A stretch of DNA of 13,461 nt from JBCDGZ01 sp038750655 (GTDB taxonomy: Bacteria > Bacteroidota > Bacteroidia > Chitinophagales > Saprospiraceae): contig JBCDGZ010000173.1 of NCBI GenBank assembly GCA_038750655.1, forward strand, positions 1-13,461, in the 5' to 3' direction. Below, in pieces: positions 1-5,969 of this stretch (position 1 is its first letter; the number at the start of each line of letters is the position of its first letter). The position numbers were made by a program, and so were the translations under genes. The notes below the pieces were generated by a model. That model saw only the letters and a program-made list of their open reading frames with translations. It was not told the origin of the DNA and ran no database searches.

Positions 1-1549
1 AAAAAATCAATAGTAACGTTGCTGTAGATGCGATCAATCTTAATTGAGATATTTCAATCACTAAAGACTTGTTCTCTGCCATTATTAATTTACTGGCAGT
101 ACTAACAGCTTTTTCAAGTTCAAGTGCTTCACCTGAAGGTAGCAAATGCGTTACACTATTGACTGATTTTTTCACAAAACCCAGCGCTTTGGAGACACTA
201 CTACTAGAATTAACTTCCTCTCCTGATATATCTTCAAATTCTTTGCGGGCGTAATCTCTATCTCTTAGTTTTTCTTGTGTTATGTAAAAATCCCTCCAAA
301 CTGTTGACCAATCGATTACAAATCGCGTAAATTGTCTTAATTGATCAAAAGCTGTTGATGCAATAAAACCTTCCCTATTTGTTTTCATTTCAAGTCCATC
401 AACACCACTTTCTACAAAAACACTGCCGACATAACTTTTCATAGAGAGCATAGTTAATAGAGCCCTACTACTATCGATTCCCTTCAACGAGTCTGCGAAG
501 GCTTGTAATTCTATACCAACGGCAGCCTTTCTGAGACCTCTATCTCTATCTATATTAAGCCAATCATCATTCCCATATGGATATACTCTAAATCCTCTAT
601 ACCGTACTTGAACTCCTCCCCAATCTTTGAGAATGTCTTGAAGTGTACCTTTCGACAGTATAGACTTGTCACGAATTTGATTCTTATCATCGACCATTAT
701 TGCTATCTCTAGCATTGCTCCCTTAATTTTCTCAAAAATTGGAGATGATATAATTGTCTTTTTGTCTAATCTAAATGCATCTAAACTGCAAACAGCCTGA
801 CCTTTTGAATTTACACGCGCTTTTAATTTACCCCATCCAGCATTCATTAGATCAGATCTAATATCTACTACTTTCCCTTCGATATCTTCTGCTCCTAAAA
901 AGACTAAAAACCCAGGATCAATCTTAAATCCTTTTCTTTTTGCCCCTCGATTTGCTGACAACACAGCCAATTGACGTTTCAAATAGTTTATTCCCCTCTT
1001 TTGCCATTCAGGATTTATTTTTTCAATAATCAACTTTGTGCCAGTAATACCTCGCTCTATGATAGTTTGCTCTCCAGGACACTCAATACTAGTAACTTCC
1101 TGACCTGGAGTAAATCTTGTCCAATCAAAAGTAACTACAGTCTTTTGAACCCGATTCTGTTCTTTTAAGCAATCGCCATCTTTAGTACCTATAGTTTCTA
1201 GTGTCAATTTCTTACCGAGTCGCCTACAAGAAAATCTGCCAATCCCCTTGGCACCGGTTAAAGGCCTTCCATATACTTTAGACGCCTTCTTTATTTCTTT
1301 ATTTGTAGTTGCAATTCTCATCCAGTAGTTTTCTACTGCTTGATGATTCATTCCAACCCCATTATCACTAATAGTTATTCGATCTTCTCCTTCATCGTTT
1401 TTATCAAAAACAATATCAACTTCCGAAGCGTCAGCATCATATGCATTTTTGACCAACTCAGACAAAGCAATATGAACTGATTCAACTAGCTTTTCCCCTA
1501 GTTCCTGCAACAAGGCACTATCAACTGTAAAACTAAGTTGCTTTTTCAT
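1..1549 (-). CDS. GHKL-type ATPase (HATPase_c_3-like), C-terminus outside the window
   Basis: I translated the reverse strand from an ATG at 1549 and found it open without a stop to position 1, giving 516 visible residues. The N-terminus carries the ATP-binding boxes of the GHKL (gyrase/Hsp90/histidine kinase/MutL) fold: an N-box with ELVKNAYDAD (N35), a G1 box DNGVGM (62-67) and a G2 box GAKGIGR (99-105). Later come YRGFRVYPYG (317-326) and TNREGF (390-395), which recur in large stand-alone ATP-binding proteins of this kind. The last visible residues, LRLIASTATLLLIF, resemble the segment before the histidine box of two-domain members, so a second kinase-like domain may follow beyond the edge. 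The gene lies 39 bp downstream of the XRE repressor on the same strand and is probably co-transcribed. It is AT-rich compared with the backbone. Fold assignment is firm; the role (defence or conflict ATPase, or a sensor kinase-like protein) is inference. Confidence 0.9.
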   Translation of the reverse strand, partial: MKKQLSFTVDSALLQELGEKLVESVHIALSELVKNAYDADASEVDIVFDKNDEGEDRITISDNGVGMNHQAVENYWMRIATTNKEIKKASKVYGRPLTGAKGIGRFSCRRLGKKLTLETIGTKDGDCLKEQNRVQKTVVTFDWTRFTPGQEVTSIECPGEQTIIERGITGTKLIIEKINPEWQKRGINYLKRQLAVLSANRGAKRKGFKIDPGFLVFLGAEDIEGKVVDIRSDLMNAGWGKLKARVNSKGQAVCSLDAFRLDKKTIISSPIFEKIKGAMLEIAIMVDDKNQIRDKSILSKGTLQDILKDWGGVQVRYRGFRVYPYGNDDWLNIDRDRGLRKAAVGIELQAFADSLKGIDSSRALLTMLSMKSYVGSVFVESGVDGLEMKTNREGFIASTAFDQLRQFTRFVIDWSTVWRDFYITQEKLRDRDYARKEFEDISGEEVNSSSSVSKALGFVKKSVNSVTHLLPSGEALELEKAVSTASKLIMAENKSLVIEISQLRLIASTATLLLIF

Positions 1550-1588
1550 GATGGCGTTATAATAGTATTTAGCCGCTAGTTTAATATA

Positions 1589-1945
1589 CTACTCTATCCC
1601 AAGTTTTTTAGCGAGTGTGGGATCGCGATCAGCGATTTCTCGCTCTAATTCATTGACACGTTGTCTCAGTAGCTTATTAAGCTCTTCTAACTGCACATCA
1701 GGTGATAAGCCGTCAGCTCCTTCAAAAGGACGTGCTTGCTGCTTACCTAGATCAAGCAGTATTAAGTCGTGTAAATTGACATCAAACAGTTCTGCAACTG
1801 CTATTATGGTTTCCATTCGTGGTGTTGAATCTCCACTCATGTACTTGCTCATCTGTCCTGATGATACCCCCAGCTCTTTGGCAAGGTTAGCACCATTGTA
1901 GCCTTTAAGGCTCGATAGAAGCTTAATGTTTTGGCCCAGATACAC
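1589..1945 (-). CDS. XRE-family (Cro/CI-type) HTH repressor with C-terminal coiled coil
   Basis: This 118-aa protein has an HTH_3-like domain at about residues 5-62 (LAKELGVSSGQMSKYMSG is the helix-turn-helix core, followed by TPRMETIIAVAELFDV). A short linker leads to a charged heptad-like C-terminal helix (about 82-110, LEELNKLLRQRVNELEREI) that probably drives dimerisation. It starts with GTG at 1945: an in-frame TGA lies just upstream and no ATG is available. It is divergent from another XRE gene at 2140, and the intergenic region holds ATGAAA-type inverted repeats. That is the arrangement of a phage or ICE repressor/Cro switch, so I read it as the repressor that maintains the integrated state and probably represses its own promoter. 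The GHKL ATPase gene follows on the same strand. Family is clear; the target sites are inferred. Confidence 0.88.
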   Translation of the reverse strand: MYLGQNIKLLSSLKGYNGANLAKELGVSSGQMSKYMSGDSTPRMETIIAVAELFDVNLHDLILLDLGKQQARPFEGADGLSPDVQLEELNKLLRQRVNELEREIADRDPTLAKKLGIE

Positions 1946-1960
1946 GTTTTCTTGCTCTCA

Positions 1961-2009
1961 ATGAAAAAATATTTCATCAAAACTTGCATAATTGCATTAG
2001 ATGAAATAT
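1961..2009. promoter_or_regulatory. Candidate operators of the divergent XRE switch (ATGAAA half-sites)
   Basis: Three related half-sites lie between the two divergent XRE genes. ATGAAA (1961-1966) and TTTCAT (1972-1977) form a 17-bp palindrome centred on 1969. ATATTTCATC (1969-1978) and GATGAAATAT (2000-2009) form a perfect 10-bp inverted repeat whose arms start 31 bp apart, about three helical turns. The right arm overlaps the -7 element of the rightward promoter, so occupancy would block rightward transcription; the left sites lie just upstream of the repressor GTG. Symmetry is seen directly; the protein that binds is inferred. Confidence 0.55.
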
Positions 2010-2014
2010 GTTTG
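1984..2014 (+). promoter_or_regulatory. Candidate Bacteroidota-type promoter for the rightward early operon
   Basis: TATGTTTG at 2007-2014 matches the TAnnTTTG -7 consensus of Bacteroidota primary sigma factors. A TTG (in cTTG, a partial TTTG -33 element) lies at 1984-1986, with 20 bases between the two. Transcription would begin near 2021 and leave a leader of about 120 nt before the HTH gene at 2140. The -7 box overlaps the right operator arm. Confidence 0.45.
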
Positions 2015-2039
2015 TAGTGTTATTTCGTTACAGGGGACA

Positions 2040-2096
2040 AAGTAACCTTTAAAGAAGAAAAATTTACTTCTAACGCCAATAAATTGCATTTAAAGG
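2040..2096 (+). promoter_or_regulatory. Structured 5' leader with two competing pairings
   Basis: AAGTAA (2040-2045) can pair with TTACTT (2064-2069), and CCTTTAAA (2046-2053) can pair with TTTAAAGG (2089-2096). The two helices interleave, so they form either a pseudoknot or alternative states. A smaller GAAG/CTTC pairing (2054-2057 with 2067-2070) sits inside. The leader precedes the Cro-like gene and could tune its translation; this is inference from complementarity only. Confidence 0.3.
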
Positions 2097-2110
2097 CGAC
2101 AAGGTTCCTC

Positions 2111-2143
2111 ATGCCCCAACACACCAAACATAATTCAAAATGA
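2111..2143 (+). CDS. Possible 10-residue leader peptide overlapping the HTH start
   Basis: An ATG at 2111 opens a 10-codon frame (MPQHTKHNSK) whose TGA stop at 2141-2143 overlaps the ATG of the HTH gene at 2140 as ATGA. That geometry permits translational coupling. It could be chance; nothing else supports it. Confidence 0.2.
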   Translation: MPQHTKHNSK

Positions 2144-2451
2144 GCGTAACTGTCAAAGCCACCTTCGATCGCTGGGTCGAAGATCGCCTCCATGAGCTGG
2201 GCATCAGCCGCGATGAGCTGGCCGTAAAAGTAGGCTTATCACCTATGTGGCTGACCCGCACCATCAAAGACCCACAGAAAGCCACTGCCGAAACGGTAGC
2301 CCGATTTGCCGAAGTTCTCCAACTCGAAGATTGGTATGAAGAGCTGGTCGAAACCTGGGGCATGGGCACTGAGCGGGCAACCATAGCCGAGTTCAACGAT
2401 TTGCTGAGATCGGAAGGCACTCAGGTAGGCCGTCTGGCACATGTAGCCTGA
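2140..2451 (+). CDS. Small Cro-like HTH DNA-binding protein
   Basis: The 103-aa product has a lambda-repressor-like HTH at about residues 8-62: FDRWVEDRLHELGISRDELAVKVGLSP gives the first helices and the turn, WLTRTIKDP the recognition region, and TVARFAEVLQLEDW the last helix. The rest is a short acidic tail. It is the first gene of the rightward operon and is divergent from the XRE repressor at 1589-1945, the position of Cro-type antirepressors in temperate elements. It ends 2 bp before the next start. The start at 2140 follows an A-rich stretch and no better upstream start is seen. Family is confident; the Cro role is inferred from position. Confidence 0.85.
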   Translation: MSVTVKATFDRWVEDRLHELGISRDELAVKVGLSPMWLTRTIKDPQKATAETVARFAEVLQLEDWYEELVETWGMGTERATIAEFNDLLRSEGTQVGRLAHVA

Positions 2452-2453
2452 TC

Positions 2454-2762
2454 ATGGGAGTCGCAAACGCTACACAGTTGAACCCTGATGTCTCGGAATT
2501 GCTGATCAGGCTCTGCGAAGCTCAGGAGGAAACCAACCGCCTGCTTAAAAACGAGCGCAAGGAATGGCTATCGGCCGATGAGACCGCCGAAATGTTAGGC
2601 AAGACCGTCACCAAAAGCGGCTGGCACCTGCGATCGCTCAAATTCGCCCGCGACAAAGGACACCTGACCGTATACGGCCGCATCAACCCCTATACCTACC
2701 ACCGCACGGAAGTGGAGGAACTGAAACGGAAGATTGTAGCAGGCGATGTATACCTACCCTGA
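2454..2762 (+). CDS. Excisionase/MerR-like HTH protein
   Basis: The 102-aa protein has a helical N-terminus (residues 10-38) and then WLSADETAEMLGK (39-51), a sequence typical of the HTH_17/excisionase winged-helix family. The region continues through a basic stretch (KSGWHLRSLKFARDKGH) and YGRINPYTYHRTEVEELKRK, the usual wing-and-helix end of Xis-like proteins. Such proteins bend DNA at attachment sites during excision or act as small transcription regulators. It lies 2 bp after the HTH gene and is surely in the same operon. No integrase is in the window, so an excision role cannot be tested here. The 378 bp that follow contain no gene. Confidence 0.75.
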   Translation: MGVANATQLNPDVSELLIRLCEAQEETNRLLKNERKEWLSADETAEMLGKTVTKSGWHLRSLKFARDKGHLTVYGRINPYTYHRTEVEELKRKIVAGDVYLP

Positions 2763-2859
2763 TACTAGACTCTATTCCCGGCTATCGACTAAGATGCAAT
2801 GAATCCAAGTGGAGTAATGACTCTGCCCCAAGTTTTATGGGTTTTAGGTGTTTCTAACC

Positions 2860-2890
2860 GCGCAGATCTTTCGTAGGGATCGATCTGCGC
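2860..2890 (+). repeat. Perfect 9-bp inverted repeat (hairpin) next to the tRNA-like element
   Basis: GCGCAGATC (2860-2868) and GATCTGCGC (2882-2890) pair perfectly around a 13-nt loop that begins TTTCGT. The hairpin ends 4 nt before the tRNA-like sequence. The same TTTCGT opens the loop of the hairpin at 2988-3017. It could be part of the same RNA or a processing or termination signal. Confidence 0.6.
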
Positions 2891-2894
2891 ACTT

Positions 2895-2964
2895 ACCGGG
2901 CCGGGCTTGGCTCTGCGCTCCATACGAGCGCCTTCGATAGGTTCGACTCCTGCGACCGGTACCA
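2895..2964 (+). tRNA. tRNA-like element with CCA end, collapsed D-arm; probably degenerate
   Basis: A 70-nt cloverleaf can be drawn. The acceptor is ACCGGGC (2895-2901) with GACCGGT (2954-2960), 6 of 7 pairs, then discriminator A and an encoded CCA (2962-2964). The T-arm (2937-2953) has a canonical TTCGACT loop with GG/CC closing pairs. The anticodon arm has a perfect 5-bp stem, GCGCT/AGCGC, around a 7-nt loop CCATACG, and there is a 5-nt variable region. Against a functional tRNA: the D-arm is only about 11 nt, position 33 of the anticodon loop is C rather than the near-universal T, the acceptor has a G-A mismatch and the T-stem an A-C mismatch. Read literally the anticodon would be ATA, which I do not trust. 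It may be a decayed phage tRNA, a tRNA mimic used by the element, or chance assisted by the GTTCGACTCC motif. Confidence 0.4.
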
Positions 2965-2968
2965 GAGT

Positions 2969-3028
2969 TTATGAGATTATGATTTCAGTAAGAGCCTTTC
3001 GTGAACGGGGCTCTTACCTTTCTCATAA
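2969..3028 (+). repeat. Nested hairpin upstream of the replication-type gene
   Basis: The outer arms TTATGAGA (2969-2976) and TCTCATAA (3021-3028) enclose inner arms GTAAGAGCC (2988-2996) and GGCTCTTAC (3009-3017). Both pair perfectly, the inner loop being 12 nt and starting TTTCGT. Two stacked perfect helices in 60 nt are unlikely to be accidental. A role in RNA-based control or as an origin structure is inference. Confidence 0.6.
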
Positions 3029-3085
3029 CTGAAGATGAAGCCGGCAAGCAAATGGCTCTGCTTTTGAGCAGCGCTATTTACTGCC

Positions 3086-3116
3086 AAAAAGAGCCCCCGG
3101 TGGCAGCCGGGGGCTC
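3086..3116 (-). terminator. Strong intrinsic terminator read on the minus strand
   Basis: GAGCCCCCGG (3091-3100) and CCGGGGGCTC (3107-3116) form a perfect 10-bp GC-rich stem with a 6-nt loop. On the plus strand the 3' side is AATTCAAT, a poor U tract, but on the minus strand the stem is followed by TTTTT (complement of 3086-3090). It therefore looks like a terminator for leftward transcripts. No leftward gene lies between it and 7613, so the transcript it ends may be an antisense RNA over the start of the gene at 3141. It could still act as a weak rightward attenuator. Confidence 0.6.
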
Positions 3117-3140
3117 AATTCAATACCTGAATATTGACAA

Positions 3141-4406
3141 ATGTTGATTCTTAGGATTGGCAAGTCGCGTAAGGCGACCCGACTTGCTATTGAGCAGATA
3201 AACGGTCAGGCGACCGGATTGGGCACCAAACTCAGAACGGCGCACCAGGCTCTACTCGACAAGCTGCTGTACTACTACGGCAAGCAGCTCACTTCTGTCC
3301 AAAGTTACGGGAATTGGGACCATAATTCCAACACCCTGCCATCACTGCGGACGAATAACAAGCAATTGTCCAAAGCCTTGAACTGCTCCACACGTACCAT
3401 CATCAACCTGCGCAGACGGCTGAAAATGGCCGGACTGATTGCCGAAGAGTGGCGCGGCTCCAACAGCAGCTACGACCTCTGGCTGAGCCTCGATCTGCTG
3501 CACCTGGAGACGGTCGGCGACCCCACCAACCTGGCCCCGGCATACCTGCCCCCGGTGAAAACTTTGCGCCATACGGTATCCTGTACAGTAACCAGGAATA
3601 CCAATAAATTAAATGAATTAAGCGGCGGCATTTCGGCGAAAGTCATTGAAGATCAGATACTTCTGCAAAAATCGGCTGTGGATAAGTCATCGGAGGCCAC
3701 TCAAATGGCCGAAAAGCCACGGGATATCGGCCAGGATACCGGGTCAGGTTACAAAGCCAGCAAAGCAAAACCGCCCGCAACGGCAAGGGACCAACGGGAT
3801 ACCCCCGCCAAAAAGTTGCGCCAAAAAGGTACCCCGCACCGCGAGCTGCCGGATGGGCTCGATGCCGTGCTCGCTCACTTGCCTCGCGCCGACAAACACA
3901 AGCTGCAGCGGCTGAGCCTCTTCATGTGGCAAACCGCCAAAACCAGCCTGTACGCCGATGCCTGGCTCGATGAGCGACAGGAAGAGCTGGGCCGCATCGC
4001 CCTGGCCGAGTATTTGGCCTATAGCTCGCCCCGACTTTGGAAATCGGGCGCTCGACAAGTGGCCGACCGCATCGAGCTGGTGCGCCGATGGATCGAAAGG
4101 CGGCACAAAGCAGGCAAAAAAGCATTTGTGCCGATCCCGGAGATCTATTTCGATTTCAGGAACGAGAAAGGCTTCCGGGCCACCAAGTCCTGGTACCTCA
4201 AACACCGCCGCAACCTGGCCCGCATCAAAGACCAGGAGATCCTCACCAAAGCCGTGAAAGAATACCTGCGCAGCCTGGAAGATGGCGCAGCCGTGGGTCC
4301 GCAGGAAGCCCTGCGACGATGCCTGCAGCGATTGGGCAAACGCTCTCCCGAACTGGCCGAGCGATTTAAAGAACAGATTGTCAACCTGGCCCAGGAGGCT
4401 GCATAG
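3141..4406 (+). CDS. Winged-helix protein, candidate replication initiator
   Basis: The 421-aa product has three parts. Residues about 30-120 form a predicted winged helix: LRTNNKQLSKALNCSTRTII (69-88) is the helix-turn-helix and RRRLKMAGLIAEEWRG the second helix and wing. That arrangement is shared by replication initiators and helix-turn-helix Rep-like proteins of plasmids and phages. Residues about 125-235 are a low-complexity Lys/Gln/Ser/Pro linker. Residues 236-421 are helical and strongly basic (RRWIERRHKAGKK, SWYLKHRRNLARIK), fitting DNA or helicase-loader contacts. No catalytic motif of a HUH, primase or helicase enzyme is visible. It follows the structured region, and the linker-coding DNA holds an inverted repeat and an AT-rich patch, as in lambda-type origins. 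The start at 3141 is the only usable ATG. A large transcription regulator is the main alternative. Confidence 0.6.
   Translation: MLILRIGKSRKATRLAIEQINGQATGLGTKLRTAHQALLDKLLYYYGKQLTSVQSYGNWDHNSNTLPSLRTNNKQLSKALNCSTRTIINLRRRLKMAGLIAEEWRGSNSSYDLWLSLDLLHLETVGDPTNLAPAYLPPVKTLRHTVSCTVTRNTNKLNELSGGISAKVIEDQILLQKSAVDKSSEATQMAEKPRDIGQDTGSGYKASKAKPPATARDQRDTPAKKLRQKGTPHRELPDGLDAVLAHLPRADKHKLQRLSLFMWQTAKTSLYADAWLDERQEELGRIALAEYLAYSSPRLWKSGARQVADRIELVRRWIERRHKAGKKAFVPIPEIYFDFRNEKGFRATKSWYLKHRRNLARIKDQEILTKAVKEYLRSLEDGAAVGPQEALRRCLQRLGKRSPELAERFKEQIVNLAQEAA
3575..3622. other. Inverted repeat plus AT-rich patch inside the candidate initiator gene
   Basis: GGTATCCTG (3575-3583) and CAGGAATACC (3593-3602) form an imperfect inverted repeat (one inserted A). 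It is followed at once by AATAAATTAAATGAATTAAG (3603-3622), an isolated AT-rich stretch in otherwise GC-rich coding sequence that encodes the interdomain linker. Lambda-like phages place their origin in the same part of the initiator gene. No clear iterons are seen, so this remains a candidate. Confidence 0.3.
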
Positions 4407-4415
4407 AACTTACCC

Positions 4416-4715
4416 ATGGAACAAATAGGAAACGTAGCCCGACCTAAAGCTAAATCATCGAGCAAAGGCCGCTATAAGATCAAAGTCTACTTCCACGAAC
4501 ACAAGCAACCGCAGGGCAAGCCGTACACCTTCTGGTCAAAGCCCGTATACGATAGGAAAGGGACTTCCGTAGATCGGCTACAGAAGCTAGTAACGGGGCG
4601 CTGGAAAGGCAAAGTCGCCTGGGCTGGTCTTTACGACTGCTCGCAAAACGTATTCGGGGAACAACTCTATCAATTCCGGCACGATGTATCCGAGACATGG
4701 TACGCAGCCGATTAA
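4416..4715 (+). CDS. Unrecognised small basic protein
   Basis: I do not recognise this 99-aa protein. The N-terminal 20 residues are Lys/Ser-rich; the rest looks like a compact beta-rich domain with many aromatics (YKIKVYFHEHKQ, YTFWSKPVYDRKG, WKGKVAWAGLYD, YQFRHDVSETWY). No signal peptide or membrane segment is seen. It starts 9 bp after the initiator-like gene and is followed after 5 bp by the likely start of the next gene, so it is in one operon with both. Conserved gene order would be the best clue to its role. Confidence 0.7.
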   Translation: MEQIGNVARPKAKSSSKGRYKIKVYFHEHKQPQGKPYTFWSKPVYDRKGTSVDRLQKLVTGRWKGKVAWAGLYDCSQNVFGEQLYQFRHDVSETWYAAD

Positions 4716-4720
4716 AAAGC

Positions 4721-5395
4721 ATGGACATGAGTATTACCATTCCAACCCTGGCCCAGCAACTGGGTGTAAAGCCGGACAGTCTGCGCAGACAATTGCGGCG
4801 GCTGGACATACAGACCCACGGACAACTGGACGATGAGCAGTACCGACAAATCATAGGCGAGTACAGCAAACCCAGCGGACGACGAGATCCCGATACCGTG
4901 GCCGCCGCCCAGGCCATAGCCGGACAAATGGGATTGTCCGTTAATGCGAAGCTGAATAATAAAACCACAGCCAGCAAGGGCAAGACAACCACCATGGCAA
5001 AGAGACGCCGACCTGCGGAAGTCCAAAAAAGATCGGGTATAGACCGGGCGCTGATGTCGCGGACATTCCTGCTGAGTGTGCTGCTGCTGTCCCTGGTCTG
5101 GCAAATGATACATACGGCCGGGCTGATTGGTCGCATGGATGCCGGTGAGCCCATTTGGTCGAATTACTGCTATGCGGCCGGGGTGCAATTCACGGCTCTC
5201 GTATTGACGCTGCACAATGGCGGGCGCGGATATCTGATCGGTTTTGCCGCCTTCGAGTTTGCCGTCAATCTGCTCTACTACGAGCCCTGGATGGTCGGTG
5301 GCCACATCGCCTGGGCGCGGGCCATACTGATCAGCGCGGGCGTCGCTTTCGCCATCTACTCCTACAGCGCCATACTGACAAGAACCACTAAATAA
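4721..5395 (+). CDS. Four-helix membrane protein with N-terminal HTH-like domain
   Basis: I prefer the ATG at 4721 (224 aa), just after the preceding stop. The upstream in-frame ATG at 4697 would overlap that gene by 19 bp, and 4727 is also possible. Residues 4-46 (ITIPTLAQQLGVKPDSLRRQ, then LDIQTHGQLDDEQYRQI) resemble a small homeodomain-like HTH followed by a helix. A Lys/Arg-rich linker (about 76-105, with KRRRP) leads to four hydrophobic segments at about 112-132, 144-165, 169-188 and 192-220. The protein would hold a DNA-binding head at the membrane, for example to tether the element or sense the membrane. Function is unknown. The gene contains three exact CGGACAA motifs, two of them as the inverted pair at 4921-4940. 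Confidence 0.75.
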   Translation: MDMSITIPTLAQQLGVKPDSLRRQLRRLDIQTHGQLDDEQYRQIIGEYSKPSGRRDPDTVAAAQAIAGQMGLSVNAKLNNKTTASKGKTTTMAKRRRPAEVQKRSGIDRALMSRTFLLSVLLLSLVWQMIHTAGLIGRMDAGEPIWSNYCYAAGVQFTALVLTLHNGGRGYLIGFAAFEFAVNLLYYEPWMVGGHIAWARAILISAGVAFAIYSYSAILTRTTK

Positions 5396-5403
5396 CACGG
5401 ACA

Positions 5404-5865
5404 ATGATTAAAGTACTGGGAATAAACTATCACATCTGGCCGGGCTATGACGCGGACAAGCGGCCGCGACTGCCACGGACAACACGCCGGACAACGGGCA
5501 AATACAATTATAGCGGCTTGTCCATCACGCCCAACCTGGGCGTGGTGACGCGGACAAACGAACTGACGGACAAGACGGAGTTCGACATCGTCAGTCCGGC
5601 CGATGATATGGGTCGCCGCGACAAGGAACTGACCGAACTCGATCGCGAAGAGATAGCCACCCGCGAACTCGATATGGATCGGGCGGCCTTCCTGAAACCG
5701 ATATGGGCCACCGGCACCTCAGCCAAGATGGGCGCGGGTATTGCCAGAGGCCGATTGAAGGCGCTCAAACGATCAGAAAGGGGATATGGAGAGCGATCGG
5801 TGCAGGATTACTGGTCGGCTTTCAATGCTGCCAGCCCCTCCCCCACCGAAGCGATAGGGGAGTAG
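5404..5865 (+). CDS. Unrecognised soluble protein, 153 aa
   Basis: No family is recognised. The N-terminal 40 residues are rich in Arg/Thr/Pro (RPRLPRTTRRTTGKY), the middle looks beta-rich (SGLSITPNLGVVTRTNELTD), and the C-terminal half is charged and helical (RRDKELTELDREEIATRELDMDRAAF, ARGRLKALKRSERGYGERS). No membrane segment is present. It begins 8 bp after the membrane HTH gene, and a CGGACAA motif overlaps its start. Five more copies lie in its first 170 bp, so the Arg/Thr-rich composition may partly reflect the DNA motif. A GC-rich hairpin overlaps its stop codon, suggesting the transcription unit may end here. Confidence 0.7.
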   Translation: MIKVLGINYHIWPGYDADKRPRLPRTTRRTTGKYNYSGLSITPNLGVVTRTNELTDKTEFDIVSPADDMGRRDKELTELDREEIATRELDMDRAAFLKPIWATGTSAKMGAGIARGRLKALKRSERGYGERSVQDYWSAFNAASPSPTEAIGE

Positions 5866-5874
5866 CCCCCTATT
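5853..5874 (+). terminator. Hairpin at the end of the 5404-5865 gene, weak terminator
   Basis: ATAGGGG (5854-5860) pairs perfectly with CCCCTAT (5867-5873) around a 6-nt loop containing the stop codon; a G-T pair extends the stem. No real T tract follows, so it may be an attenuator rather than a full terminator. Confidence 0.35.
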
Positions 5875-5884
5875 CCTTACAAAA

Positions 5885-5968
5885 CTACGCAATTGCGTAG
5901 CTCCATATTGATAATCAGTGGGTTATGAACGCAATTTCTGCGTGAACACCTACGCAATTCGTACGCAA
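5885..5968. promoter_or_regulatory. TACGCAA palindrome cluster before the 5970 gene
   Basis: Three related elements fill the 104-bp gap: a perfect 16-bp palindrome CTACGCAATTGCGTAG (5885-5900), an inverted repeat ACGCA-N5-TGCGT (5929-5943), and two direct TACGCAA copies (5951-5957 and 5962-5968) that run into the start codon. They look like operators for a dimeric regulator controlling a new transcription unit, or iterons of an origin. Candidate binders encoded nearby are the HTH proteins at 2140, 2454, 3141 and 4721. Confidence 0.6.
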
Positions 5969-5969
5969 A

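Larger units (their letters stand above)
2763..3140 (+). other. 378-bp gene-free, highly structured region upstream of the replication-type gene
   Basis: I see no credible coding frame here. From left to right it holds about 95 bp without visible structure, a perfect 9-bp hairpin, a tRNA-like cloverleaf, a nested hairpin, a small CTGCT/AGCAG hairpin (3058-3071) and a GC-rich terminator-like hairpin. The density of structure suggests a non-coding RNA or a control leader for the gene at 3141, or a replication origin. No typical promoter was found for the gene at 3141. Confidence 0.5.

Noticed and set aside
971..1168. Plus-strand open frames within 1-1549 and 1617-1901
   Set aside because: They lie opposite the GHKL ATPase and XRE genes, whose minus-strand products have clear motifs.
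2895..2964. Reading the tRNA-like element as an attachment site (att) for integration
   Set aside because: Element-type genes continue on both sides and no second copy of the tRNA end is present, so this is not an element boundary in the window.
3744..4205. Long minus-strand open frame (153 codons) opposite the initiator-like gene
   Set aside because: It is a mirror of the GC-rich plus-strand gene, has no recognisable domain and no neighbour on its strand. Other minus frames at 4145-4465, 4480-5154, 4712-5404 and 12567-13016 are rejected for the same reason.
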